Assembly: GCF_018069565.1 (NCBI RefSeq)
Contig: NZ_JAGPNL010000010.1
Span: 1-64,000 of the forward strand
Direction: 5' to 3'
DNA: 64,000 bases
Origin: Streptomyces tagetis
GTDB lineage: Bacteria > Actinomycetota > Actinomycetes > Streptomycetales > Streptomycetaceae
Shown: positions 8,138 through 16,463 of the stretch, one piece after another
How positions within the stretch are numbered: the stretch's first letter is position 1
Layout: every line of letters begins with the position of its first letter
Program-made: the position numbers and the translations under genes
The notes under the pieces: model-generated
What the model was told of the DNA's origin: nothing
What the model saw: only the letters and a program-made list of their open reading frames with translations
Databases searched by the model: none

Positions 8138-9275
8138 CGGGGACCTCCATCTCGATCACGGTGCCCTCGCCGGGCCCGGACTCCACGGTCAGCCCGCCGC
8201 CGACCCCGTTCGCCCGGTCCCGCATCGAGACGAGGCCCAGGTGGCGGCCGGCGTGGCGCACCGCGTGCGGGTCGAAACCGCGCCCGTCGTCGGCGACCCG
8301 CAGGACGGCTCCCGGTCCGCGCCGCCGCAGGGTCACGTCGACGCGGTCGGCCGCGGCGTGCCGCAGGGCGTTGTGCAGGGCCTCCTGGGCGACGCGCAGC
8401 AGGGCCTCCTCCTGGGCGGCCGGCAGGGCCCTGACGCCGCGGGCGTCGAAGGTCACGCGCGCGGTGTGGGCGCGGTCGAGCACCTGGATCTGGGTGCGCA
8501 GGGTGGCGACGAGCCCGTCCTCGTCCAGGGCCGCGGGGCGCAGCTCGACGACGGCGGCGCGCAGCTCGTCGACGGCTTCGGCGGCGAGGACGGCGATCTG
8601 CTGGAGCTCGCCCTTGGCGCGGGCGGGGTCGCGGTCGACGAGGGTGGCGGCGGCCTGGGCGGTCAGGCGCAGCGAGAAGAGCTTCTGGCTGACCGCGTCG
8701 TGCAGCTCGTGGGCAAGGCGGGAGCGCTCCTCGGCGATGGTCAGCTCGCGGCTGCGCTCGTAGAGGCGGGCGTTGGTGAGGGCGATCGCGGCGTGCTGGG
8801 CGAGGATGCCGAGCAGTTCCTCGTCGTCCTCGGTGAAGCCGCAGCCGCCGCCGGGCCGGGGGTGGTTCTTGTTGGCGAGGAAGAGGGCGCCGATGACCTC
8901 GTCCCCGTCGCGGATGGGCAGGCCGAGGAAGTCGGCCAGGTCGGGGTGGGCCTCGGGCCAGCCCTCGAAGCGGGGGTCCTGGCGGACGTCGGCGAGGCGC
9001 TGCGGCCGGGCCTCGCTGAGCATGGCGGCGAGGATGCCGTGCTGGCGGGGCAGAGGGCCGATGGCCTTCCACTGGGCCTCGGTGACCCCGTCGACGACGA
9101 ACTGGGCGAAGCCGCCGTGGTCGTCGGGGACGCCGAGGGCGGCGTACTGGGCGTCGAGCAGTTCGCGGGCCGAGGCGACGATCGTCCCGAGGACGTCGCG
9201 CACCTCCAGGTGCCTGCTCATGGCCAGCAGCGCGGAACTCACCGCGGCGAGGCCGGACCGGGGGCCGTGACTCAT
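8130..9275 (-). CDS. GAF-domain sensor histidine kinase (HisKA_3, NarX/DevS-like)
   Basis: A 381-residue soluble kinase with no membrane segment. A GAF sensor domain (about 22-168) is followed by the HisKA_3 dimerisation helix with AEERSRLAHELHDAVSQKL (H192 as probable phosphorylation site) and a HATPase_c domain ending in DDGRGFDPHAV and LGLVSMRDRANGVGGGL. It probably senses an intracellular or diffusible signal (redox, gas or small ligand) through GAF. The ATG at 9275 (MSHGPRS) is chosen; the frame remains open to 9380 but without family similarity. It is co-transcribed with the response regulator. Confidence 0.93.
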   Translation of the reverse strand: MSHGPRSGLAAVSSALLAMSRHLEVRDVLGTIVASARELLDAQYAALGVPDDHGGFAQFVVDGVTEAQWKAIGPLPRQHGILAAMLSEARPQRLADVRQDPRFEGWPEAHPDLADFLGLPIRDGDEVIGALFLANKNHPRPGGGCGFTEDDEELLGILAQHAAIALTNARLYERSRELTIAEERSRLAHELHDAVSQKLFSLRLTAQAAATLVDRDPARAKGELQQIAVLAAEAVDELRAAVVELRPAALDEDGLVATLRTQIQVLDRAHTARVTFDARGVRALPAAQEEALLRVAQEALHNALRHAAADRVDVTLRRRGPGAVLRVADDGRGFDPHAVRHAGRHLGLVSMRDRANGVGGGLTVESGPGEGTVIEMEVPGG

Positions 9276-9391
9276 GACCTCACGGTACCGGCGGGGGGTG
9301 GGCCGCGGATCGGGCCGACGGGGGCCGCCGGGCCGTGCCGCGGACCTAGGCCGTTGGTCCCGCGCCCCCTCCTCCAGCACGCGCGAAGGGG

Positions 9392-9565
9392 GTCCCCGCC
9401 GTCGTGAGAAGACGTCCCCGCCGTCGTAAGAGGACGTCCGCCGTCGTGAGAAGACGTCCCCGCCGTCGTGCCGTAGAGACGCCCCCGCCCTCCGTAGAGA
9501 CCTTCCCCGCCCTCCGTAGAGACGTCCCCGCCCTCTATATGAGGACGCTCCTTCCCTCTATGGAC
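9392..9565. repeat. Degenerate tandem array, eight units of about 22 bp
   Basis: Units begin at 9392, 9414, 9436, 9456, 9481, 9502, 9524 and 9547. The consensus is about GTCCCCGCCGTCGTGAGA with a trailing AGGAC/AGAGAC. The first copies (9392-9455) are close to identical; later copies drift to CCCTCCGTAGAGAC and CCCTCTATATGAGGAC. The array occupies the kinase/transglycosylase divergent gap. No open frame in it looks coding. Confidence 0.85.
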
Positions 9566-9861
9566 CCCCTATGGGAGAGGGCCTCCAGGAGGACGCCTCC
9601 GGGCCCGGGGAGTACGCCTGCGCCGGACGCCCGTTTCCCCTCACCCATCGCATTGCTCCAGCAACCGAGGGTGAGGTCCACATGGGCGGGATGTGAGCCC
9701 GCGCATAGGGTGCACGTCACGTACGAAGGGGAGTAGGAGGACGACTCGTCCGTTTTGAGCGGGGCGGATGGTCCAATCTGTCCTGATTCGCCCTTCCCTG
9801 ATCCACTACCCGGGATCGTACGTCACACCTTTGCCACGGCATTTTGCGGCCGCTAAGAATG

Positions 9862-9941
9862 GCTCTCGTCGCTCAGCGCCGTGGGTTCTCCCCCGCGGCG
9901 TTTGCACCGGAATCACCCCCCTGTCCCCACCGGACGAGAGC
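9862..9941 (+). promoter_or_regulatory. Structured 5' leader of the transglycosylase gene; riboswitch candidate
   Basis: A perfect 9-bp outer helix (GCTCTCGTC 9862-9870 with GACGAGAGC 9933-9941) encloses a second 9-bp hairpin (9877-9885 with 9892-9900, including one G-U pair) and a single-stranded pyrimidine-rich stretch. It ends 33 bases before the ATG. Cell-wall hydrolase genes in Streptomyces are often controlled by c-di-AMP (ydaO) riboswitches; I cannot match the consensus convincingly, so the class is open. Confidence 0.45.
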
Positions 9942-9974
9942 GACCTCCGCGCTAACGAAGAGGTCTATCCCGCC

Positions 9975-10781
9975 ATGTCGAAGAACATCCTCAACCGTGT
10001 CCGTGACCGTGCCGAGCAGGTTCGCAACCGTGCCGAGACGGTGCGCAACCGGGCCGAGACGGTCGTCCGCAACCGGGCCGAGAGCCTGAGCCTGAACCTC
10101 AGCCTGAACCGCACCCAGAAGATCGCGATCGCCGGTGTGGGTACGCTCAGCGCCGCCGCCGTCGCGTTCGCCGCGGTCCCGGCGAGCGGGCAGACGAGCA
10201 CGAGCGAGGCCGCTCCCACGGCGAAGGTGGCGTACAGCAAGGAGCAGATCAAGGACGTCGAGGCCGGCATCACCGGTCAGCTCGCCGGCGCGAGCCAGAA
10301 GGCCGCCTCCGTCGAGGCGAAGCAGGAGGCCGCGAAGAAGTCCGCCGCGGCCGAGAAGAAGGCGTCCGCCGAGTCCGCCGCGAAGAAGCGCGCGGCCGGT
10401 AAGAGCACGACTCGCTCCGCCCCGCGCTCGCAGGTCCAGGAGGTCGCCGGCAAGAGCTACACCAACAACCTCGACGGCTGGATTCGTGAGTCCCTGGACA
10501 TCATGAAGGCCAAGGGCATACCCGGCAGCTACCACGGCCTGCACAAGAACATCATCCGCGAGTCCTCCGGCAACCCGAAGGCCATCAACGACTGGGACAT
10601 CAACGCCATCAACGGCATCCCGTCCAAGGGCCTGCTCCAGGTGATCCCGCCGACGTTCGCCGCGTACCACGTCAAGGGCACCTCCATGGACATCTACGAC
10701 CCGGTCGCCAACATCACCGCCGCCGCCAACTACGCGGCCGACAAGTACGGCACGATCGACAACGTCAACAGCGCGTACTGA
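9975..10781 (+). CDS. Transglycosylase SLT-domain protein with N-terminal RNRAETV repeats
   Basis: A 268-residue envelope protein. Residues about 7-38 are a run of charged near-heptads (RNRAEQV, RNRAETV, RNRAETV, VRNRAES). A hydrophobic segment follows at about 49-68 (signal anchor or signal peptide), then an Ala/Lys/Glu-rich coiled-coil region at about 95-145. The C-terminal lytic-transglycosylase fold (about 160-268) has the probable catalytic Glu in NIIRESSGNPKA and GIPSKGLLQVIPPTFAAY. It should act on peptidoglycan outside the membrane. The ATG at 9975 is chosen with GAAGAGG upstream; earlier codons fall in the structured leader. Confidence 0.87.
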   Translation: MSKNILNRVRDRAEQVRNRAETVRNRAETVVRNRAESLSLNLSLNRTQKIAIAGVGTLSAAAVAFAAVPASGQTSTSEAAPTAKVAYSKEQIKDVEAGITGQLAGASQKAASVEAKQEAAKKSAAAEKKASAESAAKKRAAGKSTTRSAPRSQVQEVAGKSYTNNLDGWIRESLDIMKAKGIPGSYHGLHKNIIRESSGNPKAINDWDINAINGIPSKGLLQVIPPTFAAYHVKGTSMDIYDPVANITAAANYAADKYGTIDNVNSAY

Positions 10782-10830
10782 GGACGGCGCGGACCTCTCC
10801 CCGCTGACGTACGCGACCGTGCACCGAACG

Positions 10831-10870
10831 CCGAAGGGCGGCACCCTCCTGACGGGGTGCCGCCCTTCGG
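10831..10870. terminator. Bidirectional terminator between transglycosylase and FHA-ABC genes
   Basis: A perfect 16-bp stem (CCGAAGGGCGGCACCC, 10831-10846, with its complement at 10855-10870) and an 8-base loop. It lies 50 bp past one stop and 18 bp past the convergent one. Confidence 0.9.
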
Positions 10871-10887
10871 GGCCGTTCGGCCCAGGG

Positions 10888-13416
10888 TCACTTCCGCATG
10901 ACCTCGGGTTCGTGGCGGCGCAGGAAGCGGGCCACGAAGAAGCCGCAGACCACCCCGAGGGCGATCAGCGCGGCCATGTCCAGGCCCCAGGCGCCCGCCG
11001 AGTGGTCCCACAGCGGGTCCGTGCCGGCGCCCGGCTCGGGCGGGCTGATCTTGTTGAAGTCCAGCGTGGCACCGGCCGCGGCCACCGCCCAGCGCGAGGG
11101 CATCAGGTACGAGAACTCGTTGACGCCGACCGTGCCGTGCAGCGTGAAGAGGCATCCGGTGAACACGACCTGAATGATCGCGAACATCACCAGCAGCGGC
11201 ATGGTCTTCTCGGCCGTCTTCACCAGCGACGAGATGACCAGGCCGAACATCATCGAGGTGAAGCCCAGCGCCATGATCGGCAGGCACATCTCGACCAGCG
11301 TGGCGCCGCCCAGGATCAGTCCCTCGGAGGGCAGCTCACGGCTGGAGAAGCCGATCACGCCGACCATCAGGCCCTGGAACATGGTGATCATGCCGAGCAC
11401 GAACACCTTCGACATCAGGTACGCGGAGCGTGACAGGCCCGTCGCGCGCTCCCGCTCGTAGATGACCCGTTCCTTGATCAGCTCGCGGACGGAGTTGGCC
11501 GCGCCGGCGAAGCAGGCGCCGACCGCGAGGATCAGCAGGACCGTGGTGGCGGTGCCGTTCGGGACGAGGCGGCCGGTCTGCGGGTTGACCGGGTTGGGCA
11601 GCAGTCCCCGGTCGGAGTTGATCAGCAGGCTCACCGCGCCGAGCACGGCGGGCAGGATCACCATCAGGCCGAGGAAGCCCTTGTCGGAGGCGATCACCGA
11701 CACGTAGCGGCGCACCAGCGTGACGAACTGCGACATCCAGCCCTGCGGCTTCGGCGGCTTCATCGCCTGCATCGGCGCCACCGTGACCGGCTGCGGCGCG
11801 ACGGCGTCGACCTCGGCGGCGTACATCTGGTAGTGCTGCGAGCCCTTCCAGCGGCCCGCCCAGTCGTAGTCGCGGTAGCTCTCGAAGGCGGAGAAGACGT
11901 CGGCCCAGGTCTCGTAGCCGAAGAAGTTCAGCGCCTCCTCGGGCGGGCCGAAGTAGGCGACCGCACCGCCCGGCGCCATGACCAGCAGCTTGTTGCAGAG
12001 CGCCAGCTCGGCCACCGAGTGCGTGACGACGAGGACCGTACGGCCGTCGTCGGCCAGCTCCCGCAGCAGCTTCATGACGTCGCGGTCCATGCCCGGGTCG
12101 AGGCCGGAGGTCGGCTCGTCCAGGAAGATCAGCGACGGCTTGGTGAGCAGCTCCAGGGCGACCGAGACGCGCTTGCGCTGGCCGCCGGAGAGCGACGTGA
12201 CCTTCTTGTCCTTGTGGACGTCGAGCTTCAGCTCGCGCAGCACCTCGTCGATGCGGGCGTCGCGCTCGGCGGCCGTGGTGTCGGCGGGGAAGCGCAGCTT
12301 GGCCGCGTACTTCAGGGCCTTCTTGACCGTGAGTTCCTTGTGCAGGATGTCTTCCTGCGGAACCAGGCCGATGCGCTGGCGCAGCTCGGCGAACTGCTTG
12401 TACAGGTCCCGGTTGTCGTAGAGGACCTCGCCGCGGTCGGCGGGCCGGTAGCCGGTGAGTGCCTTGAGCAGGGTCGACTTGCCGGAGCCGGAGGGGCCGA
12501 TGACGCCGATCAGCGACTTCTCGGGGGCGCCGAAGGAGACGTCCCGGAGGATCTGCTTGCCGCCGTCGACCGTGACCGTCAGGTGGCGGGCGGAGAAGGA
12601 CACCTCGCCGGTGTCGACGAACTCCTCCAGCCGGTCGCCGACGATGCGGAACGTCGAGTGGCCGACGCCCACGATGTCGGGCGGGCCCAGCGTCTGGGTG
12701 CCGCCCTTGGGGATCGGCTGGCCGTTGACGTAGGTGCCGTTGTGCGAACCGAGGTCGCGGATCTCCATGCGGCCGTCGGGCGTCGCGCGGAACTCGGCGT
12801 GGTTGCGGGAGACCTGGAGGTCGGAGACGACCAGGTCGTTCTCCAGGGCACGGCCGATGCGCATGACCCGGCCCAGCGACAACTGGTGGAACGTGGTCGG
12901 GCTGCGGTCGCCGTACGCCGGTGCCCCCTGCGCCGCTCCCCCGTGCCCCTGCTGGTGCGGGACGTGCGGCGCGGTCTGCTGCCGCGGCGGCTCGTGCCCC
13001 GGCTGCTGCTGCGCCGGGGGCGTCGTCTGCGGCTGCGGCGTCCAGCCGTCGGCGCCCTGACCGGCGTACGGCTGCTGCGACGCTCCGCCCTGCGGGGTGC
13101 CGACCGGGGAGTGCGCGCCGGTCAGCGTGACGCGCGGACCGTCGGTCGCGTTGCCCAGGTTCACCACCGAGCCGTCGCCCAGCTCCGTGCTCTGGACGCG
13201 CTGCCCGTGCACGAAGGTGCCGTTGGTGCTGCCGTGGTCCTCGATGACCCAGGTCCGGCCGTCGAAGCGGACCGTGGCGTGCCGCCAGGAGACTCTCGCG
13301 TCGTCGAAGACGACCTCCCCCTGCGGATCGCGTCCGAGCGCGTAAGACCGGGACGGATCGAGCGTCCAGGTCCGTCCTTGAGATTCCAGTACGAGTTCCG
13401 GCACTCCACGCCCCAC
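10888..13416 (-). CDS. FHA-FHA-ABC-permease fusion transporter (Rv1747-like)
   Basis: An 842-residue fused exporter. Two N-terminal FHA phosphothreonine-binding domains (about 5-85 with YALGRDPQG and DHGSTNGTFV; about 165-250 with MRIGRALENDL and DLGSHNGTYV) are separated by a Pro/Gln-rich linker. An ABC ATPase follows (Walker A GPSGSGKST, signature LSGGQRKR, Walker B LIFLDEPTSGLD), then a C-terminal ABC-2 permease with about six membrane segments. The relative Rv1747 is regulated by Ser/Thr kinases; the substrate here is unknown. The start is taken as GTG at 13416 because GGGGGA precedes it; the upstream ATG at 13470 has no RBS. Confidence 0.92.
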   Translation of the reverse strand: MGRGVPELVLESQGRTWTLDPSRSYALGRDPQGEVVFDDARVSWRHATVRFDGRTWVIEDHGSTNGTFVHGQRVQSTELGDGSVVNLGNATDGPRVTLTGAHSPVGTPQGGASQQPYAGQGADGWTPQPQTTPPAQQQPGHEPPRQQTAPHVPHQQGHGGAAQGAPAYGDRSPTTFHQLSLGRVMRIGRALENDLVVSDLQVSRNHAEFRATPDGRMEIRDLGSHNGTYVNGQPIPKGGTQTLGPPDIVGVGHSTFRIVGDRLEEFVDTGEVSFSARHLTVTVDGGKQILRDVSFGAPEKSLIGVIGPSGSGKSTLLKALTGYRPADRGEVLYDNRDLYKQFAELRQRIGLVPQEDILHKELTVKKALKYAAKLRFPADTTAAERDARIDEVLRELKLDVHKDKKVTSLSGGQRKRVSVALELLTKPSLIFLDEPTSGLDPGMDRDVMKLLRELADDGRTVLVVTHSVAELALCNKLLVMAPGGAVAYFGPPEEALNFFGYETWADVFSAFESYRDYDWAGRWKGSQHYQMYAAEVDAVAPQPVTVAPMQAMKPPKPQGWMSQFVTLVRRYVSVIASDKGFLGLMVILPAVLGAVSLLINSDRGLLPNPVNPQTGRLVPNGTATTVLLILAVGACFAGAANSVRELIKERVIYERERATGLSRSAYLMSKVFVLGMITMFQGLMVGVIGFSSRELPSEGLILGGATLVEMCLPIMALGFTSMMFGLVISSLVKTAEKTMPLLVMFAIIQVVFTGCLFTLHGTVGVNEFSYLMPSRWAVAAAGATLDFNKISPPEPGAGTDPLWDHSAGAWGLDMAALIALGVVCGFFVARFLRRHEPEVMRK

Positions 13417-13573
13417 TGAGTTGTCCCCCGAATTTGCCCCCGTCGCGGGGAGTCTAGGGATGTCGAACATCGGTGGGCACTATTTCAGGCTCGGCCCCCT
13501 GACCGAAAGCCGGGCCTTGCGAAAACCGTACGGATGGTACTGGCGCGGGACCCGGCGGGGGCGGAACCGGGCG

Positions 13574-13674
13574 GGTGCGAGGAGGGTCCCAGGCAGGTGC
13601 GAGGCAGGTCCGGAGCGGGTCCGAGGCGGGTCCGAGGCAGGTCCGGGGCAGGTCCGAGGCAGGTCCGCGAGGCG
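13574..13674. repeat. 11-bp tandem array, nine units
   Basis: Nine consecutive units match GGTCCGAGGCA with one or two changes each, in exact 11-bp register from 13574; the last unit carries a 2-base insertion. It lies in the FHA-ABC/serB divergent gap. The frames across it show no plausible protein. Confidence 0.88.
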
Positions 13675-13726
13675 GATGCCGGGGGCGGTGTTCGACACCC
13701 GGCGACGGCTTCCCGGGGGCCGGAGA

Positions 13727-13781
13727 GGCACCGGACGGGGACCGGACTGGCACCGGACTGGCACCGGACTGGGACCGGACG
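13727..13781. repeat. Second 11-bp tandem array, five units
   Basis: Five units of consensus GGCACCGGACT (two have GGG for GGC) run in exact 11-bp register from 13727 to 13781. It is 52 bp from the first array and has the same period but a different sequence. The rest of the 13417-13914 gap holds no gene. Confidence 0.88.
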
Positions 13782-13914
13782 GGCCTGAGTGGACAGGGGA
13801 CGGACCCGGGCGTCCCGGGCGTCCGCGCGGCCCCGGCCGGAGCCGCCCGCTCCGTGTCCGTCAGGCGGACCTCGCAGGCGGGAGGCACCGGGTGCCGGAT
13901 ACGGTGGGAACACC

Positions 13915-15129
13915 ATGAGCGCTTCGCAGACCTCTGACGTTCCCACGCTTCTCGTCAAGATCTTCGGCAAGGACCGGCCCGGCATCACGGCCGGTCTGTT
14001 CGACACCCTCGCCGCCTACTCCGTCGACGTGGTCGACATCGAGCAGGTCGTCACCCGTGGCCGTATCGTGCTGTGCGCGCTCGTGACCGAGCCGCCCCAG
14101 GGGCTGGAAGGCGACCTCCGGGCGACCGTCCACAGTTGGGCGGAGTCACTGAAGCTCCAGGCCGAGATCATCTCCGGCATCGGCGACAACCGGCCCCGCG
14201 GCCTGGGCCGCTCCCTGGTCACCGTGCTCGGACACCCGCTCACCGCCGAGGCGGCGGCAGCCATAGCGGCCCGGATCACCGGGGCCTCCGGCAACATCGA
14301 CCGCATCTTCCGCCTGGCGAAGTACCCCGTCACCGCCGTCGAGTTCGCCGTCTCCGGCGTGGAGACCGAGACGCTGCGCACCGCGCTGGCCACCGAGGCC
14401 GCGGCGCTCGGCGTGGACGTCGCGGTCGTCGGCGCCGGACTCCAGCGGCGGGCCCAGCGCCTGGTCGTGATGGACGTCGACTCCACCCTGATCCAGGACG
14501 AGGTGATCGAGCTCTTCGCCGCGCACGCCGGCTGCGAGGACAAGGTCGCCGAGGTGACGGCGGCGGCGATGCGCGGGGAGCTGGACTTCGAGCAGTCCCT
14601 GCACGCGCGCGTGGCGCTCCTCGAAGGGCTGGACGCCTCCGTGGTCGAGAAGGTGCGCGGCGAGGTGCGGCTGACGCCGGGCGCCCGCACCCTGATCCGC
14701 ACGCTGAAGCGACTCGGCTACCAGGTCGGGGTGGTCTCCGGCGGGTTCACGCAGGTCACCGACGACCTGAAGGAACGGCTCGGACTGGACTTCGCGCAGG
14801 CCAACACCTTGGAGATCGTCGACGGGCGGCTGACCGGCCGGGTCACCGGCGAGATCGTCGACCGCGCGGGCAAGGCCCGGCTGCTGCGCCGCTTCGCCGC
14901 CGAGGCGGGGGTCCCGCTGTCGCAGACGGTGGCGATCGGTGACGGCGCCAACGACCTGGACATGCTGAACGCGGCCGGGCTCGGCGTCGCCTTCAACGCC
15001 AAGCCGGTGGTGCGCCAGGCCGCCTACACCGCGGTGAACGTGCCCTTCCTGGACACCGTGCTCTACCTGCTGGGCATCACCCGCGAGGAGGTCGAGGCGG
15101 CGGACACCGTCGACCCCGACCAGGGCTAG
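13915..15129 (+). CDS. serB: Phosphoserine phosphatase SerB with N-terminal ACT domains
   Basis: A 404-residue enzyme for the last step of serine biosynthesis, hydrolysis of O-phosphoserine. An ACT domain (about 10-85, LLVKIFGKDRPGITAGLFDTL) and a second ACT-like region (about 100-172) precede the HAD phosphatase core. HAD motif I is DVDST (187-191, nucleophile D187), motif II is VVSGGFTQ, and motif III/IV is AIGDGANDLDML. The two-ACT architecture is the mycobacterial/actinobacterial form, allosterically regulated by serine. The ATG at 13915 is preceded by GGTGGGA. No downstream partner. Confidence 0.95.
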   Translation: MSASQTSDVPTLLVKIFGKDRPGITAGLFDTLAAYSVDVVDIEQVVTRGRIVLCALVTEPPQGLEGDLRATVHSWAESLKLQAEIISGIGDNRPRGLGRSLVTVLGHPLTAEAAAAIAARITGASGNIDRIFRLAKYPVTAVEFAVSGVETETLRTALATEAAALGVDVAVVGAGLQRRAQRLVVMDVDSTLIQDEVIELFAAHAGCEDKVAEVTAAAMRGELDFEQSLHARVALLEGLDASVVEKVRGEVRLTPGARTLIRTLKRLGYQVGVVSGGFTQVTDDLKERLGLDFAQANTLEIVDGRLTGRVTGEIVDRAGKARLLRRFAAEAGVPLSQTVAIGDGANDLDMLNAAGLGVAFNAKPVVRQAAYTAVNVPFLDTVLYLLGITREEVEAADTVDPDQG

Positions 15130-15146
15130 GGCCGCTGGGGGCGCGG

Positions 15147-15310
15147 GCCCGTGCGACCGCGGACCCGTGTGACCGCGGACTGTGTGACCGGCGGGTGACC
15201 AGCCCCGCGTGACCGGCAGGGTGACCGTTCCGTGTGACCGGCCGGCCCCGTGACCGGCAGTGACCGGCCCCATGACCGGCCGGTGTGATCGCCCCGTGAC
15301 CGGCCCCGTC
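15147..15310. repeat. Interspersed GTGACCGG repeats
   Basis: About a dozen copies of GTGACCGG or one-base variants (GTGACCGC, GTGACCAG, GTGACCGT, ATGACCGG) recur at spacings of 9 to 21 bases downstream of serB. Period is irregular, so this is a short-word cluster and not a clean tandem array. No gene lies here. Confidence 0.75.
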
Positions 15311-15324
15311 CGCTGTGCGTACGG

Positions 15325-15372
15325 CCGAGGGCCCGGTGCCGGGTGGTTTCTCCCCGGGCACCGGGCCCTCGG
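15325..15372. terminator. Bidirectional terminator between serB and sixA
   Basis: A 16-bp perfect stem (CCGAGGGCCCGGTGCC, 15325-15340, with 15357-15372) lies 22 bp beyond the sixA-like stop on the minus strand and serves serB on the plus strand. Confidence 0.88.
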
Positions 15373-15394
15373 CGCGGCTGTGGACGGCCGGTGC

Positions 15395-15913
15395 TCAGTC
15401 GGTCGGCGTCCAGTAGTCGGCCAGCGTGGCCACGCCGGGCTCCACGGACTTCCAGGACCCGGTGAAGGTCAGCACCGCGAACGCCGCGGTCGGGAAGCCG
15501 CGCCGGTTCATGTGCTCACGGGCCTCGTCCTCGGCGTCGCCGGCCAGGATCTCGGCGAGCCCCTGCATCCCCGGGTTGTGCCCGATCACCAGCACGTTGC
15601 GCAGGTCGTCGGGGGTCTCGTTGAGCACGGCGATCAGCTCGCCGGGGGTGGCCTCGTAGATGCGCTCCTCGTAGACCGTTTTCGGCCGCCGCGGGAACTC
15701 GTGGACGGCGAGCTTCCAGGTCTCGCGCGTGCGGTGCGCGGTGGAGCACAGGGCCTGGTCGAAGGAGATGCCGGTGTCCGCCAGCCGGCGCCCGGCCTCC
15801 GCGGCCTCCTTGCGTCCCCGTTCGGCGAGCGGCCGCTCGTGGTCGCTCATCTGGGGCCAGTCGGCTTTCGCATGCCGGAAGAGTGTGATCCTGCGGGGTT
15901 CTGCGACGCTCAT
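15395..15913 (-). CDS. SixA-like histidine phosphatase
   Basis: A 172-residue member of the histidine phosphatase superfamily, SixA branch. The catalytic RHG-type motif is LFRHAKADW (His14), with the second His in LVIGHNPGMQGLAE and conserved Arg in CSTAHRTRETW. SixA proteins dephosphorylate phosphohistidine in phosphorelays or nitrogen PTS; the actual substrate here is unknown. It is cytosolic and its length is normal. It is convergent with serB across a shared terminator. Confidence 0.92.
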   Translation of the reverse strand: MSVAEPRRITLFRHAKADWPQMSDHERPLAERGRKEAAEAGRRLADTGISFDQALCSTAHRTRETWKLAVHEFPRRPKTVYEERIYEATPGELIAVLNETPDDLRNVLVIGHNPGMQGLAEILAGDAEDEAREHMNRRGFPTAAFAVLTFTGSWKSVEPGVATLADYWTPTD

Positions 15914-16021
15914 GCACCCCAGCTTCGCATGAAACAGGCCATGGGGCGCAGGGAGTTGACATGCGGGTTCACCGGACCGGGGCCGGTCGCGGCGCCCGGC
16001 CCGCCCGGGGTGCGGCGGGGG

Positions 16022-16228
16022 TCAGCGGAGGGTGAGGTGCCGGGCCCAGTCCAGGAAGTGGGCGAGGACCGGTTCGCCGGCGGCGGCTCGGGCCTGCGAC
16101 GGGTTGAGCATCATCAGCAGCAGGACGAGGAAGGTGAGCACGGGCAGGGCCAGCGCCCACCAGGGCAGCCGTGTCCCGGCGCCGCCCCGGGCGGCCTGCC
16201 GGGGCCGGGGGTACAGAGGGGCCGACAT
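16022..16228 (-). CDS. Small single-pass membrane protein
   Basis: A 68-residue protein with a basic, Pro/Arg-rich N-terminus, one membrane helix at about 23-42 (WWALALPVLTFLVLLLMMLN) and a short C-terminal tail. The ATG is preceded by GGAGGCACTC, a good RBS, which supports translation. I do not recognise a family. It is close to a second membrane microprotein and an MFS transporter on the same strand. Confidence 0.7.
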   Translation of the reverse strand: MSAPLYPRPRQAARGGAGTRLPWWALALPVLTFLVLLLMMLNPSQARAAAGEPVLAHFLDWARHLTLR

Positions 16229-16355
16229 GAGTGCCTCCGGTGTCTTCGGGCGTCCTGGCGCGTGCCGCGCGTACCGCTCTTCTCGCGGTACGTATCGACG
16301 CTACGGAACGCACGGGCCCCGGCCCATCCGGTGATCCACCCACTCGACCCTGAGC

Positions 16356-16382
16356 CTGGCCCCCTAGGGGATGGGGGGCCAG
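16356..16382 (-). terminator. Hairpin terminator after the 36-residue microprotein gene
   Basis: CTGGCCCCC (16356-16364) pairs with GGGGGCCAG (16374-16382). It lies about 80 bp downstream of the microprotein stop on the minus strand. A smaller hairpin, GTACCGC/GCGGTAC, sits at 16271-16291 in front of the 68-residue gene. Confidence 0.5.
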
Positions 16383-16463
16383 CCCTACCCCGGACCCCGA
16401 GGGAACGATTCACCCGCAGGCAGGGCCGGAGGCGGCAGGCCGGCCGTACGGTCCCCCGGAAGG

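Noticed and set aside
9535..9720. Possible 61-codon minus-strand gene
   Set aside because: No RBS, no recognisable similarity, and part of it lies inside the tandem array.
13421..13918. Open frames across the 11-bp arrays
   Set aside because: Encoded proteins are Gly/Arg/Pro repeats produced by the array in several frames; no start with an RBS.
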